From Macrotis lagotis (Eukaryota > Chordata > Mammalia > Peramelemorphia > Peramelidae), in assembly GCF_037893015.1 (NCBI RefSeq), contig NC_133666.1:620001-684000 (forward strand): a DNA stretch of 64,000 bases. The letters are read 5' to 3'. Below, piece by piece: positions 32,780 through 45,229 of the stretch. How positions within the stretch are numbered: the first letter of the stretch is position 1; each line of letters opens with the position of its first letter. The notes below the pieces were generated by a model. The model saw only the letters and a list, made by a program, of their open reading frames with translations. It was not told the origin of the DNA and did no database searches. A program made the position numbers and the translations under genes.

Positions 32780-35700
32780 CATAGGCAGTTCCACCATCCA
32801 CTGTGGCAATAGTGGTAGCTAAGTACTATTTTCCTAGAACAGAATGGTAGGTGACTGGGTAGGATTGTAAAATGACAATTACAGGTTAAGTGTATTGAGA
32901 ATACAAATGAGATCCCTAAAAATAGGAATTGAAGTGTAGAACTAGTATTGTGGAATTGGTGAGCCAAAGGCTCACTAAGAAATTGGAGATGCTTCTAACT
33001 GGGTCTTGGTCATCCAAATATTAGGAGCTTGTCTGACAGGTGGCATTGAGATGGGAAATACAAGAAGGAGATAATTGGCAGAGGGCCAAGATGTTGGCTC
33101 AAGGAGGAAACAGATACAGTGGCGGGTTGCAAATTGATTGGAAATGAGGAAAATGAATTTGGGGTAACTCACAGAAGGATCAGATGAAAGTGTCTTGTAG
33201 CAAGCCTAGCAATAAGTGAGGTTGGCAGCCCAAGCAGTGATGTCAGCAAGGTGAATATAGAGGTTGTGACAGTGGTCCCAGAAGGTGCTGTTAGGTGAGA
33301 ATACAGTCTTGCCAAAATGTCAGTAAGAGGGGGTGAATGGGAGAGTAAGTTATTTTGTTACAAGTACATTGGTCATGGAAGTACATATGCTAATGTGTAA
33401 GGAAGTGTGAGGAATCTACCCTAGAGATAGAACTGAACTGGGTCTTGATGAATTGCTTGGATTTTCTCTTCAATCTGTTTCATCTGGCCACTAGGATGGG
33501 GGTAGGAATGAGGAGATTAGAGGTTATTGGAAGAGTGGGATTGGGTTATATGGAATACTGGCCTCCAGTAAACTGGTTTGGTCAGGTCCTTGATTACTAG
33601 GTGACTATTGGCTTGAATGGGAATTGCTGGGGTGGTTATGTCTTTGTCCTGAGTTTCTAAAGTTTGGCCTGATTCTGAGGTGGCAGGTTGATTTTGCTGC
33701 AGCTTGTTTCCAGAGTGGACCTAATTAAGGTTATAGAACCAAGCTCTCTTTGGGCTCTGGTTTGGAGACTGATATTTGTCTGGGCTTCCCCTGGAGTTCA
33801 TATTTCTGGACTGAGACTGAACTGGAAATGTAATTGAGGTGGCAGGGCTAATTTTGAGCAGGAGTTGAGGCGCTTGATTGATTCTGATTGAGCCCTGCTG
33901 GCTGTTGGACCCAGATTGGGGTTAGCATGCTAAGGATCTGGTTGTTCTTCACACTGCGTCTTCCCCCCTCCCCATGTTATTTCTTGTTGTTCCATTTGCT
34001 TTTGACACCAGGTCAGATTCAGGACCTGAGACAGATCTCTGGGGGGTGGAGAAAGGGAAGGATGGTAGCTGGGGTCGGGGTAGGGGAACTACAACCACAG
34101 AAATGGAGGCCATAATGATTGATGGATGATCAAAGAGGTAAAGGCCAGGAAAGGAAAAAGGTGAGGATGGGTTTTCCACTGCTAGAGTCCTGGATCAGAG
34201 ACTATGGGAATCGCCCAGGTGGAGGGTGAATAAGGACTCTAGGGGGCTTGATTTGGGATCTTTCCACTGAAGTTGAGGACAGGGAACTTGGATTACTAGA
34301 ACCACAGGGATATAAAAGTCCTCCTCTGAATGTTTTTCTATGAAGTCTCTGTCATTAGAAGGACAGTCTGTGAGTCCTCTGGGTAACTGTTAAAAGCCTA
34401 CTGGTGGCTGACTAGTTAATTGTGCCTCCTTTCTTCCCATGGTCATTGGGAGCTCTCCAAAGTACTGGGAACAGTGCTGGTATGGGTAGGTGAGGACTTG
34501 GTTTTAAAGGAGTGATAAGATCAGAGATAAAGGGGTGGAGTTCATTTCTTTATTTTCCAGTAGTGGGTTCATCATGGTGAGCCATGTCCATTTGGATTGT
34601 GGCACTGGAAACTGTAGTACTGATTCTATCAGATATGGTCATTATATAGTGAGGGCAAGAGATTACCTATGGGTCACACAGTTTGGCCTTTAAATCCTCA
34701 TCTTGGAAGTGACAGTGCCATATAAACTTGGCACTGGGGTCCTGAAAAATTCCTCCTCTAGGAAGAAGACTGGAATGAAGAGAACTAATAAGGCAAGAGA
34801 AGTTGTTCCAGAATTTTCTTGTGTAGATAGAAAGGCATATCCAAGGTGGGGAATTTTTTAAGTCTTAACAGAGCTTGGAAGAGGCTTTTAGGCCTCTCTG
34901 TGGTCATGCAGTGATTTGTAACAGAAGGGGTGACCCAATGCATCATGAAACAGGCAAGAAACATATTCAATCCACTGGGCATGTTGATGTTGCTCTAATT
35001 GCTGCAACTATTAATAATTATAAGATCAGGAGCAGGGGTCAATGCATAGTTTGTATAGGTATGGGAATGAACTTGCATGAGGGGGTTGCCAGTGTTGGTT
35101 GTACAATCAGTGATGTCATAGAGTAACCGAATTCAGGCAACAACCAGTAACTGGAGAAGTTTGTAGTGGGTATAGTGAAGTCTTGGGAGAGGTTCTGGGA
35201 GCAGTGGGTCCTAGAGTGATAATTTCTATTTCAATAACTATAGAGTGAGAGGTTTAAAGTCCTTTTGATTAGCCAAAATGTCAGTATGAATATGGATCAT
35301 TTCTGCTTAGTCCAGGGCAGTTTTCATTGGTCTCTTTTCCCCTAAACTATCAAAAAGTCCTAAGAGTTGACTTATTTATCTTATAGCCAGAATATTCCCC
35401 CTCCTCCAACTTTTGATTCTTGAACACTGATGGGGGGAAACAAAAGTATCCAGGTTCCATCTTCTCTTCTTGGAGGAGGGTGAGAGGTTGTCCATCCCAG
35501 TGCAATTCTTTTACTCTGTCTTTGAAGGAACTGGTTGTGCATTGAGATAGGGATCTCATAAGGTCTGACACTTAGGTGGCAGGGTACAGCAGGAGTGAAA
35601 TTAGGCCATTTAGGGCTCTAGGAACCAATCAAGTTCATTTTTGAAGTCCATCATATCTTTCAATTAGTTCAGCAGTCTGAGAGTGGTACAGGAAGAGGAA

Positions 35701-36790
35701 TAACACAGCATATGTCTTTGAAATCTTTCCATTCTTGGACCTTGGAAGTGAAGTGAGTCCCTTGGTCAGTGTATGACAGTTGAGGGCCAAAGAGAACCAC
35801 ATTTTTCATAAGATTCTATATCATTGAAGTTCCGGGGTGTTCATTATCAAAATAGCATGTGTGTAGCTTCAAAAGAATTGGGAGGATGTAAAAAGATCTT
35901 GGAATGGAGCTTTAAGTCTATGTTTCTAGGGGCTGAGGGAATATTTCATTAAAAAATCCCTACTTAAGTGGCCAATACAGTATTGTGGTAGAGGTCACAA
36001 TGGGTAGAGTAGTGGAATCTAACTCTTTGTGTTCTTTGTGGGTTCAGGGGTTTATGGGTAACAATCACTCTGGCAATGTCATCAATCAGTATTAAATTTG
36101 GAGATGGGGTCTTCCCTCCCAGAAATATGTAAAACCCCCATGTCAGGAGACTCAGACAGCTATACATTCCCACAGATACTTACCCCAGGAACAGTGGGAA
36201 CAATAACACCTTTATACTATGAATCATTAATTATCAGACAACCCCTCCATCCTCTATATTTTTATTGGGGAATGTTAGCAACAAGAGTGAGAGTGCTTCC
36301 AAGTGAAATGTCTAACTGTTAGTGTTAGGACCTAGGGTTTGTCCCTTGACTGAAAGTGGTGGTTCATTATGTTCATGCCAATAATAAGGGAGGGAGATGA
36401 TATGATGAAGACCTAGCTGCAGCGAACCAGGAATCTACCTCTAAGCTGACTATGGTATATGTGCTCATAATAGTGTGACCTCCAAGTCCCTCTAAGTATC
36501 ATTTTGTGGGTCCTGTGATGGATTTCCATGTTCCCTAGAAAGAGACTGACCTGTGTTCCCATAGCCAGAAGGGCCACATGCTGTTGCTTGCTCTTGAGTG
36601 ACCAGTGGTTGGTCAGGGCCATGAAGAGGACTGGTTCCATCTTATCCCTGTTGAAGATTTTCTCTCTGGGGTCACTCTTATTGCCAGAAGTTAGAGATAG
36701 GGGCACCATGGTCTTGTTTGCCTTGCTCCTGGCCATCTTGGGAACCTCTGTAATGGCTCTTGTCCTTTTCTTATTTGAATCTTGATAGAA
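32780..36790 (-). mobile_element. ERVL-like endogenous retrovirus fossil
   Basis: On the minus strand, protein echoes appear in viral order. A protease-like stretch lies near 36530 ('GTQVSLFLGN'). An integrase-core-like stretch lies near 35770 ('TDQGTHFTS', 'VQEW'), with 'TAELIER' nearby. The last two resemble the class III (ERVL) integrase signature. The rest (32.8-35.4 kb) is less certain and could include envelope or 3' sequence. No LTR pair was identified by eye. The copy is incomplete, heavily broken and old; its boundaries are approximate. Confidence 0.6.
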
Positions 36791-37394
36791 GTTCTCTCAG
36801 CTCACTGCTTTCCCTGAAATCATCTAGTTGGGGGGAAAAAGACAGTTAAGAGGCTTGACAATATTAATATCAATTTCTAAGATCCCTGCTGAAGTTGCTT
36901 ATACACCAAAGAATTTCTGATACTCTACTTACCATTGCTTCCATACCACCTAAGGGACCCTCAAAGAGGAATGTTCCCTAAAACTACCCTCAAAAGTCTA
37001 TTATAATTCCAGATTTGTTCCCCTAATCCTGGACTATTGATATTCTGTCCTTTTGTCCCTGGGTTCTAGGTGCCTGAATCTTTTCCCCATCTTCTCTTAG
37101 GGTACCATCAGAAGATGCCAGAGGATTTTGAGCCTTCTCCTGCCTCTCCACCATGTCTAGTTAGAGCAGCCTGACAATTGCAGTCATCATTGAGAGGAGA
37201 GCACCATTATAATTGGCAGCGGGCACTGTGGAGGACCAGGATATGGTCATCTTCATCTAGGGTGGCTTCATTAGGTTCAATATAGACTGCCTAAATACAT
37301 CTCATGGGGAGATCTGTAATCTTTACCATCCTTCTCCAAGTAAAACTGATTCCTTGCTGAAGAAGAGTAGGGAGACTGGGACATAAGATTGGCA
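36791..37394. other. Unassigned sequence
   Basis: No gene or repeat is recognised. It may include flanking LTR or L2 material. Confidence 0.4.
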
Positions 37395-38815
37395 TCTCTG
37401 AGAGGGTATCAGACTAGAATTATATCTATCATGCCCCCTAATATTGTTGGTCAATATTTTCAATATGGAATGCATTGTCTTTCCCCCAAATTCTCCCCAT
37501 TTCTTGTTTTCTCTATTACTATAGAGGGCAATGTCATCTCAAGTCCTTCAGGTTTTGATCCTAGGAATTATTTTGGATTCCTCATTATTTCTTACTTCAC
37601 ATATCCAAACCATTGTCAAAAACTGTCAATCTCTACTTGAAAAAATCTCTTGAATATGTATTTTTCTCTCCTCTGACACATTGGTGCAAACCCTTATCAC
37701 CTCATATCTAAACTATTGCATTAGCTTGCCGCAGGTGGTCAAGTCTCTTTCTACTCCACCTCTGTTCTCCATTAAGCCACTAAAATGATTTTCCTAAAAT
37801 GCAGGTGTAACCGTATCTTCCTCCTGCTCAATAAATTCCAGTGTTGCTGAGTGAAGTGAGCAGAATCAAGAGGCCAATATAACATTAACAACATCATGAA
37901 CTGATCAACTCTGATGAACACAGGTCCTCTCAGCAGTTCAGAGATCAAGGACAATCCTGATGGACCTGCTATGGACAATGCCATCCATATCTAGAGAAAA
38001 AACTATGGATGGAGTCTGAATGCAGAGCAAATCAGACTATGTTCACTTTTTAAAAACTTATTTTATGTTTTTCCTTTCTTTTTTCATAGTTTTTTCTTCC
38101 TCCTTAATTCTAATATCTCTTTCACAACATGACAAATATGCAAATATATTAAACACGAATGTGCATGTACAACCTTTACCAGATCACTATGGGGAGAGGG
38201 GAGAGATGGGAGGGTGGTACAAGAATGTGGAACTCATAAATTTGCAAATGAATGAATACTGAAAACTACCTTTGCATGTTATTGGAAAAATAAAATAAAA
38301 TCTCAATTGAAAAAAAAAATCCAGTGCTTCTTCTTAACTCCAGAATCAAATACAAAATCCTCTGATTAACATTCAAAGTCCTTCATAACCTAATCTCCAC
38401 CCCATCTCCCTTACCTTTCTAGTCTTCTTATGCCTTCCTCCTTAATACTTACTCTTGATACAGTGATCCCTATCCCTCCTATCGGTTCCATGAGCAAGCC
38501 CCTCCATCTCCTGGCTCTGGGCATTTTCTCTGGATGGCCTCCATACTTGGAATGCTTTTCCTCCTCACCTGATTTTCCTGACTTCCTTTAAGTCCCGAAT
38601 AAAATTCCACCTTCCACAGGAAGTCTTCTTTAACCCCTCTTAATTCTAATGCCTTCCCTGGGTTAATTATTTCCCATTATCCCTGGATATAGCTTGCTTT
38701 GTAAGTGCTTGTTATCTCTCATCAGATCATGACTATCTTTTGCTGCTTCTTCTATACCCAACATTTAGCAGAGAACCTGATACATATGCTTAATAGATGT
38801 TTATTAATTGATTGG
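37395..38815 (+). mobile_element. L2 LINE 3' half with an L1 inside
   Basis: L2 text is followed from 'TTACTATAGAGGGCAATGTC' through 'CTAAACTATTGCATTAGCTT' and 'CCTGCTCAATAAATTCCAGT'. After the insertion it resumes at 'AATCAAATACAAAATCCTCT' and runs to the characteristic 3' end 'TTAATAGATGTTTATTAATT' with a GATTG tail. This is one of the better-preserved L2 3' ends here. Confidence 0.9.
37845..38318 (+). mobile_element. L1 LINE 3' end inserted in L2
   Basis: L1 3'UTR sequence starts at TTGCTGAGTGAAGTGAGCAG and ends 'TTTGCATGTTATTGGAAAAA' and AATAAAAT. The flanks share TCCAGTG (host L2), fitting a target-site duplication. Confidence 0.9.
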
Positions 38816-39215
38816 TTTAGACTCTAGAACATGACTTTTTTAGGTCTAAAAGCAATAAATTCACCAACTTTCAATGGTTGCTATCCTTTAAAGAAGAGTA
38901 ACTCAAAGTTATTCCCACAGGCTTTATGTCTTCTGATAAAAATGGCAGATAGGTATGGGAAACTTAGGGATCATTTGGGAAGATGGCTCCTGTGAAGAAG
39001 ACTCAGCTGTCCCCACCCCTCCCCATTGCCAGACAATTACCACTCATAGAGCAGGTAAGCCACTCTACTAGAAGCAGTCAGGCACTCAGAAGGAGAGAGA
39101 AGAGGCAGAATACACAAGGGAAGTCAAACCACCTTAATCTCCCCTTAGGCTTGAATGGAGACAGCAAAGGAATCCATGAGTCTTGGAAGTAGCAGAGTTT
39201 CCAGTTCAGTAACAA
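38816..39215. other. Unassigned sequence
   Basis: No recognisable gene or repeat. A 69-codon open frame at 38983 has no domain resemblance. Confidence 0.45.
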
Positions 39216-39219
39216 AACA

Positions 39220-41185
39220 GAAATCATACTAGTATTTCAATAGATATTGAAAAAACGTTTGACAAACTACAGCACCCATTCCTATTAAAAACACTACAGA
39301 GCATAGGGATAAATGGAGTTTTACTTAAAATGATAACCAGTATCTATCTAAAACCATCAACAAGCATTATATGTGATTGGGATAAGCTAGAATCAGTCCC
39401 AATAAGATTGGGGTGAAACAAGGATGCCCATTATCACAACTATTATTCAATATTATGTTATAAATGTTAATTTTTGCAATAAGAGAAAAAAACAGAAATT
39501 GAAGGAATTAGAATAGGTATTGAAGGAACAAAACTCACTTTGCAGATGATATGCTATACTTAGAGAATATGAGAAAATCATTTAAAAACTACTTGAAACA
39601 ATTAGCAACTTTAGCAAAGTTGCAGGATATAAAATAAACCCATTCAAATCATCGGCATTTCTATATATATTACCAACAAAACAAAGTAGAAGGAGATTGA
39701 GAACCTGCCAAGGTAAACTGAGAAACTATGTGAAAACAGCTTATAAGACACTTTTTACCAAAACTCAGAAACTATATATATAAATAACTATAAAACACTT
39801 TTCACACACAACAGAATCTAAATAATTGAGCAAATGTCTATTGCTCGTGGATAGGTTGAGCTAATATAAAAATGGCAATTCTATCCTAACTAAATCACTT
39901 CAGTGCCATATGAAACAAAATATCAAAAAATTACTTTATTGAGCTAGAAAAAAATAATAAATTTATATGGAGGAACAAAAAGTAAAATCTATCAAGGAAA
40001 TTAATGAAAAATGCAAAGAAGGTGGCCTAGCCATACCAGCTCTAAAATTATTAAAATTATAAGCAAAAGTCACCAAACCTGTTTGGTACTGACTAAGAAA
40101 TAGAGTTGTGGGTCAGTGGAATAGACTAGGGCAAAAGAAACAGTAGTAAATGACTATAGCAACCTACTATTTGATAAACCTAAAGACTCCAGCTTCTGGA
40201 ATAAGAATTCACTCTTTGATAAAAACTGTTGGGAAAATTGGAAGATATGGCCAAAACTATGCATTGACCAAACATCTCACACCCTATACCAAGATAAGGT
40301 TGAAAGGGATACAGGATTTAGCCATAAAAAATCTAGACATAAGTCAATTAGGAGAACAAGGAATAGTTTATCTGTCAGATCTATGGAAAGTTTATGGATC
40401 TATGGAGCAGTTTATGACCAAAGAAGGGACAGAGAACATTATAAAATGCAAAATGGATAATTTTGATTACATTAAATTTTGCTCCAAAATTTTGTGTGTC
40501 ATCCTTGCGCAGGGGCCATGCTAATCTTCTATGTATCATTCTAATTTTAGTATATGTGCTGCCGAAGAGAGCACGATTACATTAAATTAAAAAAGTTTTT
40601 GCACAATTAAAACCAATGCAACCAAGATTGAAAGGAAAACAGGAATTTGGGAAATAACATTTACATCTAGAGTTTCTGATGAAGGACTCATTTCTAAAAT
40701 AGAAAGCTGAGTCAAATTTAGAAGAAAACAAGTCATTCTCCAATTGATAAATGGTCAAAGGATATGAAAAGACAATTCTCAGCTGAAGAAAATAAGGTAA
40801 TCCACAGTCATAGAAAAAATGATCTAAATCATTATAGATTAGAGAAATGCAAATTAAAAAAAAAACTTTGAGGCACCACCTCACAACCTCTCAGATTGCC
40901 CACTATGACAAAAAAGAAAAAGGATCAATGTTGGAGGGTATGTGGGAAATCTGGGACACTAATGCATTGTTGGTGGTTGATTTGATTCTTTCACAACATG
41001 ATTAATATGGATATATGTTTAACATAATTATACATGTGTAATTTAGATTGCCTTTTGTCAGGGGGAAAGGGGAGGGAAGGGAAGCAGGAAGAAAAATGTG
41101 AAACCCAAAACCTTACAAAAATGATTATTGAAAAATTTCTTTGCATGTAGTTGGAAAAATAAACAAAATATTTTTAAATAAAAAA
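39220..41185 (+). mobile_element. L1 LINE, ORF2 reverse transcriptase to 3' end
   Basis: The translation gives 'ISIDIEKTFDK' near 39238, 'KQGCPLS' near 39416 and 'LTFADDMLYLENM' (catalytic FADD) near 39536. The C-terminal region and the 3'UTR with the CTTTGCATGTAGTTGGAAAA end follow. It is 5'-truncated with many stops. A U6-derived insertion lies at 40481-40574. Confidence 0.9.
40481..40574 (-). pseudogene. U6 snRNA retropseudogene in L1
   Basis: The minus strand from 40574 reads GTGCTCTCTTCGGCAGCACA, then ATATACTAAAATT and AAGATTAGCATGGCCCCTGC, continuing GCAAGGATGACAC: U6 spliceosomal RNA with a few substitutions. The last ~10 bases of U6 are replaced by a short A-run. It is flanked by an exact 14-bp duplication, GATTACATTAAATT (40465-40478 and 40575-40588), in the host L1. 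The flanks show no U6 promoter elements, so it is a retroposed dead copy. Confidence 0.93.
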
Positions 41186-41189
41186 AGCA

Positions 41190-43194
41190 TCTAGAGTTAT
41201 GAAATAATCACATCTAATTAAAGGGATAATAAAAGGATAACATTTGCCTTAGAACAAGCAAGTGTTACAGAATATACTCAAGTGATGTTCACTATGACCC
41301 AGGAAGATGGTTCTCCTTATTTACTTTTACAGATCACAGAACTTGGTTAAAAAGCACTCAACCGACAAGTTTCCTAATATAGTGTGATATAATAATACTA
41401 AATTTCACTTAAAATGAGACAAAAACAAACTATATCTGGATCAGTTTTCCCAATATTACAGTTTAATTTATAGTTTAAAGTATTTAGGATTATTTTTGCA
41501 CAAAAGCTAGAGTGACTATATAGCAAGAGGAAATTTGAACATTTCATTTTGACTCCTTAAAATGCTAAACTCCTTTCTCCATGTGTTTACCTCCATTATT
41601 TTAACTTTCCTTATTTGCATTTTTTCAAAGAATTCTAGACTACAAAATATTCAGAAATGCAGTCTTACATTCCTCTATAACCTTAAAATTTTTTAATTTC
41701 ATATACTAAGGGAAGAACCCCACACTGTACTTTTAAAGGCTTCTTTTCTTTACTAAATTCCTATTTTTTCAAACCCAGAGGGTTTTTCTTCTCAAAAGAG
41801 TTTCAGGTCTCTCATTCCCCCATTGAGACACACAGTGGCCTATGCTACTGTAGAAACATTTAAGAGATTTCTGAGGGAGCTTAAAGGAAAAAGAGAACAA
41901 CAACAATAATAAAAAAATTCACAAATTTCTTCAAAAAAATACTGTAAATTAGGCATCTATTGTTTAAATTCCTTTGAGATCATGCTAATTAAAACATATT
42001 GGAGAAATTCAATAAGACTCATAATTTTAGGGTCAGATATAGTTACCAAAATTAAAAATTTCTTAATAATACTTAAGATGACCTTGCACAGATCAGATAT
42101 ATATTAAAAGAAATCATATAGCTTAATACATTTCTTAATGTTAATTAGCAATTAGTAGGTAGCCCTATTCCTTTTCATCTTTCAGAGCTAAATCTTGGTT
42201 CCAAAACTTTTTACAGATTTTTATCTTGAACACTCCTCAGTTAAATTTGATTTACTAACATTTCTAAAGCAAAAGATTATCTTTGTGCTGTTTCACAGAT
42301 GTAAAATCTTTAAAATGCTAAAGCATGGAGCTAGGCCATGAAATCTTGAAAACGATGACATCCTAAATTAGATAATCTACAATTTCTTATTAATTCTAAA
42401 TTAGTCTTTTTAAATAAATCTCAAATCCAAGCAAATAAAAGGAGTAATTCATATTTTAGAACTTCCATTTCATATTTACTGGGACTAGAAATGAACTTAG
42501 TTGCCCATAGATCTTATTTTTCCCCAGTGTAATCAAATAGTGCCATAGATTAATAATTTACCATTCTAAATTATATATATATATATATGAATATTTAATA
42601 TCAGAATAGAATTTTCAGTTTCCATCTTTTATTCTGAAACCAAAGGTTTGATTACTTCCTGAAAGATACTTAAATTAGTATTGTGTTGTTAGGGTTTTTC
42701 TGATGTTAGAATCTTAATTCACCCCAAGTAAGAGCACATCACAAATTATTTCAAATCTGGATTTCTCAGTCCTAATAAGGTTTCATAATATCTTTTGATT
42801 TGTAGTTCTCATACATATATACATATATATCTATATACACACATAAATATATATCCATATATGTATGTATAAAACTATATTTTTAAATTTATCTATAAAA
42901 TCAAATTACAAAAACTTCATAATCTTATTCAAATTATAGTCAAATTTTGATCAATTACTCACAAAAGTAGTAGCACAACATTTATATTTCCTGTCTTGTA
43001 TGATTAGGAACAAGAGATTTCTTAAAATTTAAAATACAGAAATATGAACCATAATGTACAGCAAAATTATTCCAATTTTTCACAGTATACCTTTAAAAGT
43101 CAACAGTACATTTTACATTAAGCAATTCTTAATTCGTATTGTGTATAACCTTTAATATATCCAATCAAAACCTAAATACATCTTTATTGAGTCC
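41190..43194. other. AT-rich unassigned sequence with (TA)n runs
   Basis: Strongly AT-rich DNA with short TA/ATAC repeats at about 42573-42590 and 42811-42870. No gene or repeat is recognised. Its texture resembles the interior of the 19-25 kb fossil, but I could not align them by eye. Confidence 0.45.
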
Positions 43195-44780
43195 CATTTT
43201 CTTTTTTCTTTTTAATTAAAGGTAAACTTTGGTCTTCATTTAAACTCCACAGTTCCTTCTCTGTATATGGATGGCATTTTCCATCATAAGTCTTTTAAAA
43301 GTCCATCATAGTTGATCATCACCCATATTGCTGTTAGTGTGTACAATGTTTTCTTGGTTCTACTCACTTCACACCTCATCAATTCATGCAAGTCTTTCCA
43401 GGCTTTTCTGAAATCCTGTCCCTCATGATTTCTTATAGTTCAATAATGTGCTGTGACATACATATACCACAATTTGTTCAGCCATTCCCCAATTGATGAA
43501 CATCCCCTCTCTAATTCTTTGTCACCATAAAAAGAGTTCTATAAATATTTTTGTACAAGTAGAATTTTTGCCTTTGCCATGATCTCTTCAGGATTGAGAC
43601 CCAGTAGTGGTATTGCTGGATCAAAGGGCATGCACATTTTTATTGCCCTTTGGATGTAATTCCAAATTGTTGTCCAGAAAGGTTGAATCAGTTCACAACT
43701 CCACCAACAATGCATTAGTGTCCCAGATTTCCCACATCCCCTCTAACATTGAAATTTTGCTTTCTAGTCATATTGGTCAATCTGATAGGTGTGAGGTGGT
43801 ACCTCAGAGATGTTTTAATTTGCATTAATTTAATCCAAAGCAATTTTTCATGTGACTCTAGATAGCCTTAATCTCTTCATCTGAGAATTGTTTTTCCATT
43901 TCTTTTGACCATTTATCAATAGATTTCTTTTTTTTATGAATTTGACTCAGTTCTCTATATATTTTAGAAATGAGTCATTTGTCAGAAATGCTAATAAAAA
44001 CTATTTCCCAACTTACTACATTCCTCTTAATCTTGGTTGCAGTGGTTGTTTATGCAAAATCTTTTTTATTTAATGTAATCAAAATTATCCAGTTTGTTTT
44101 TTATAATGTTCTCTATCTCTTCTTTAGTCATAAACTGCTCCCCTTTTCATAGATCTGATAGATAATTTATTCCTTGTTCTCATAATTGGCTTATGGTATC
44201 ACCTTTTATGTCTAAATCCTATACCCATTTGAACCCTCTCTTAGAACTGGTTGTGAGATGTTGGTTTTTGCCTAGTTTCTTTCATACTATCTTCAAGTTT
44301 TCCCAACAGTTTTTATCAAAGAGAGTTCTTATGCCAGAAGCTGGAATCTTTGGATTTTTCAAATAGTAGATTACTATAGTCATTTCACTGCTGTTTCTTT
44401 TGTACCTAATCTATTGCACTGATCCATCACTCTATTTCTTAGCTGGAACTGAGAATGATACTTTATAATATAATTTTGGTCCTGGTATGGCCTTCCTTTG
44501 CAATTTTTTTACATTAATTATCTTGATATTCTTGACCTTTTGTTTCTTCATATGAATTTAGCTACTATTTTTTCCTAGCCAAATAAAGTAATTTTTAGAA
44601 ATTTGATTGGTATGGCACTGAATAAGTAGTTTTAATTTGGGTAGAATTGTCATTTTTATTATATTAGCATAGCCTACCTATGAGCAATTGACATTTGCCC
44701 AATTATTTAGATCTGATTTTACTTGTGTGAAGAGTGTGTTAGTTTTTTTCATATAGTTTCTGAGGTAGATTGAGTCCTAT
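43195..44780 (-). mobile_element. L1 LINE 3' part
   Basis: On the minus strand this is the same L1 ORF2 C-terminus and 3'UTR as the 9.5-11.0 kb copy. Shared text (given here on the plus strand) includes AACTCCACAGTTCCTTCTCT, TTTCCCACATCCCCTCTAAC and TTTGACCATTTATCAATAG. The 3' end is near 43200 and the element is 5'-truncated near 44780. Interruptions make it non-functional. Confidence 0.88.
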
Positions 44781-45180
44781 TTTCTTAAAACAAACTTTGC
44801 ATTAGAGAAGCCTTGCTAGAGTGAGGATAGGGAGCCTCCAAGTGAATGAGATAAGAGAAAACTGTGCAGCATGATTGCCAGAGGCAAAATCAAAAAATTA
44901 ATGTCCACTTTTATCCAAGTTAGGAATTAAAAAAAACCTGACTTTTCCTCTTCAAAACTGCAATTTATGGACTAATATAATCCATGGTATGCCTAAATTG
45001 TAGATTTTAAGAGAGAAATTCCAATTTTTAATTTCCAGCTGAAAAAATATCATAGAAATGAAATCAGAGATGTTTTGAAGTCACTTTCCTGGTAGGGGAG
45101 GGAAAATAAAAAGTAGAACAGATTTGACCAAATCAAGTCAAAGAAAATACAATAGACAACTGCCATGAGTACTCAAGCCA

Positions 45181-45229
<49 letters not shown>

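Noticed and set aside
36413-36736. 107-codon frame as a host gene
   Set aside because: Its retroviral protease-like text and its position within the minus-strand fossil indicate a viral remnant.
40481-40574. Functional U6 snRNA gene
   Set aside because: It is 3'-truncated with an A-run, has several substitutions, is bracketed by a target duplication and lacks upstream promoter elements.
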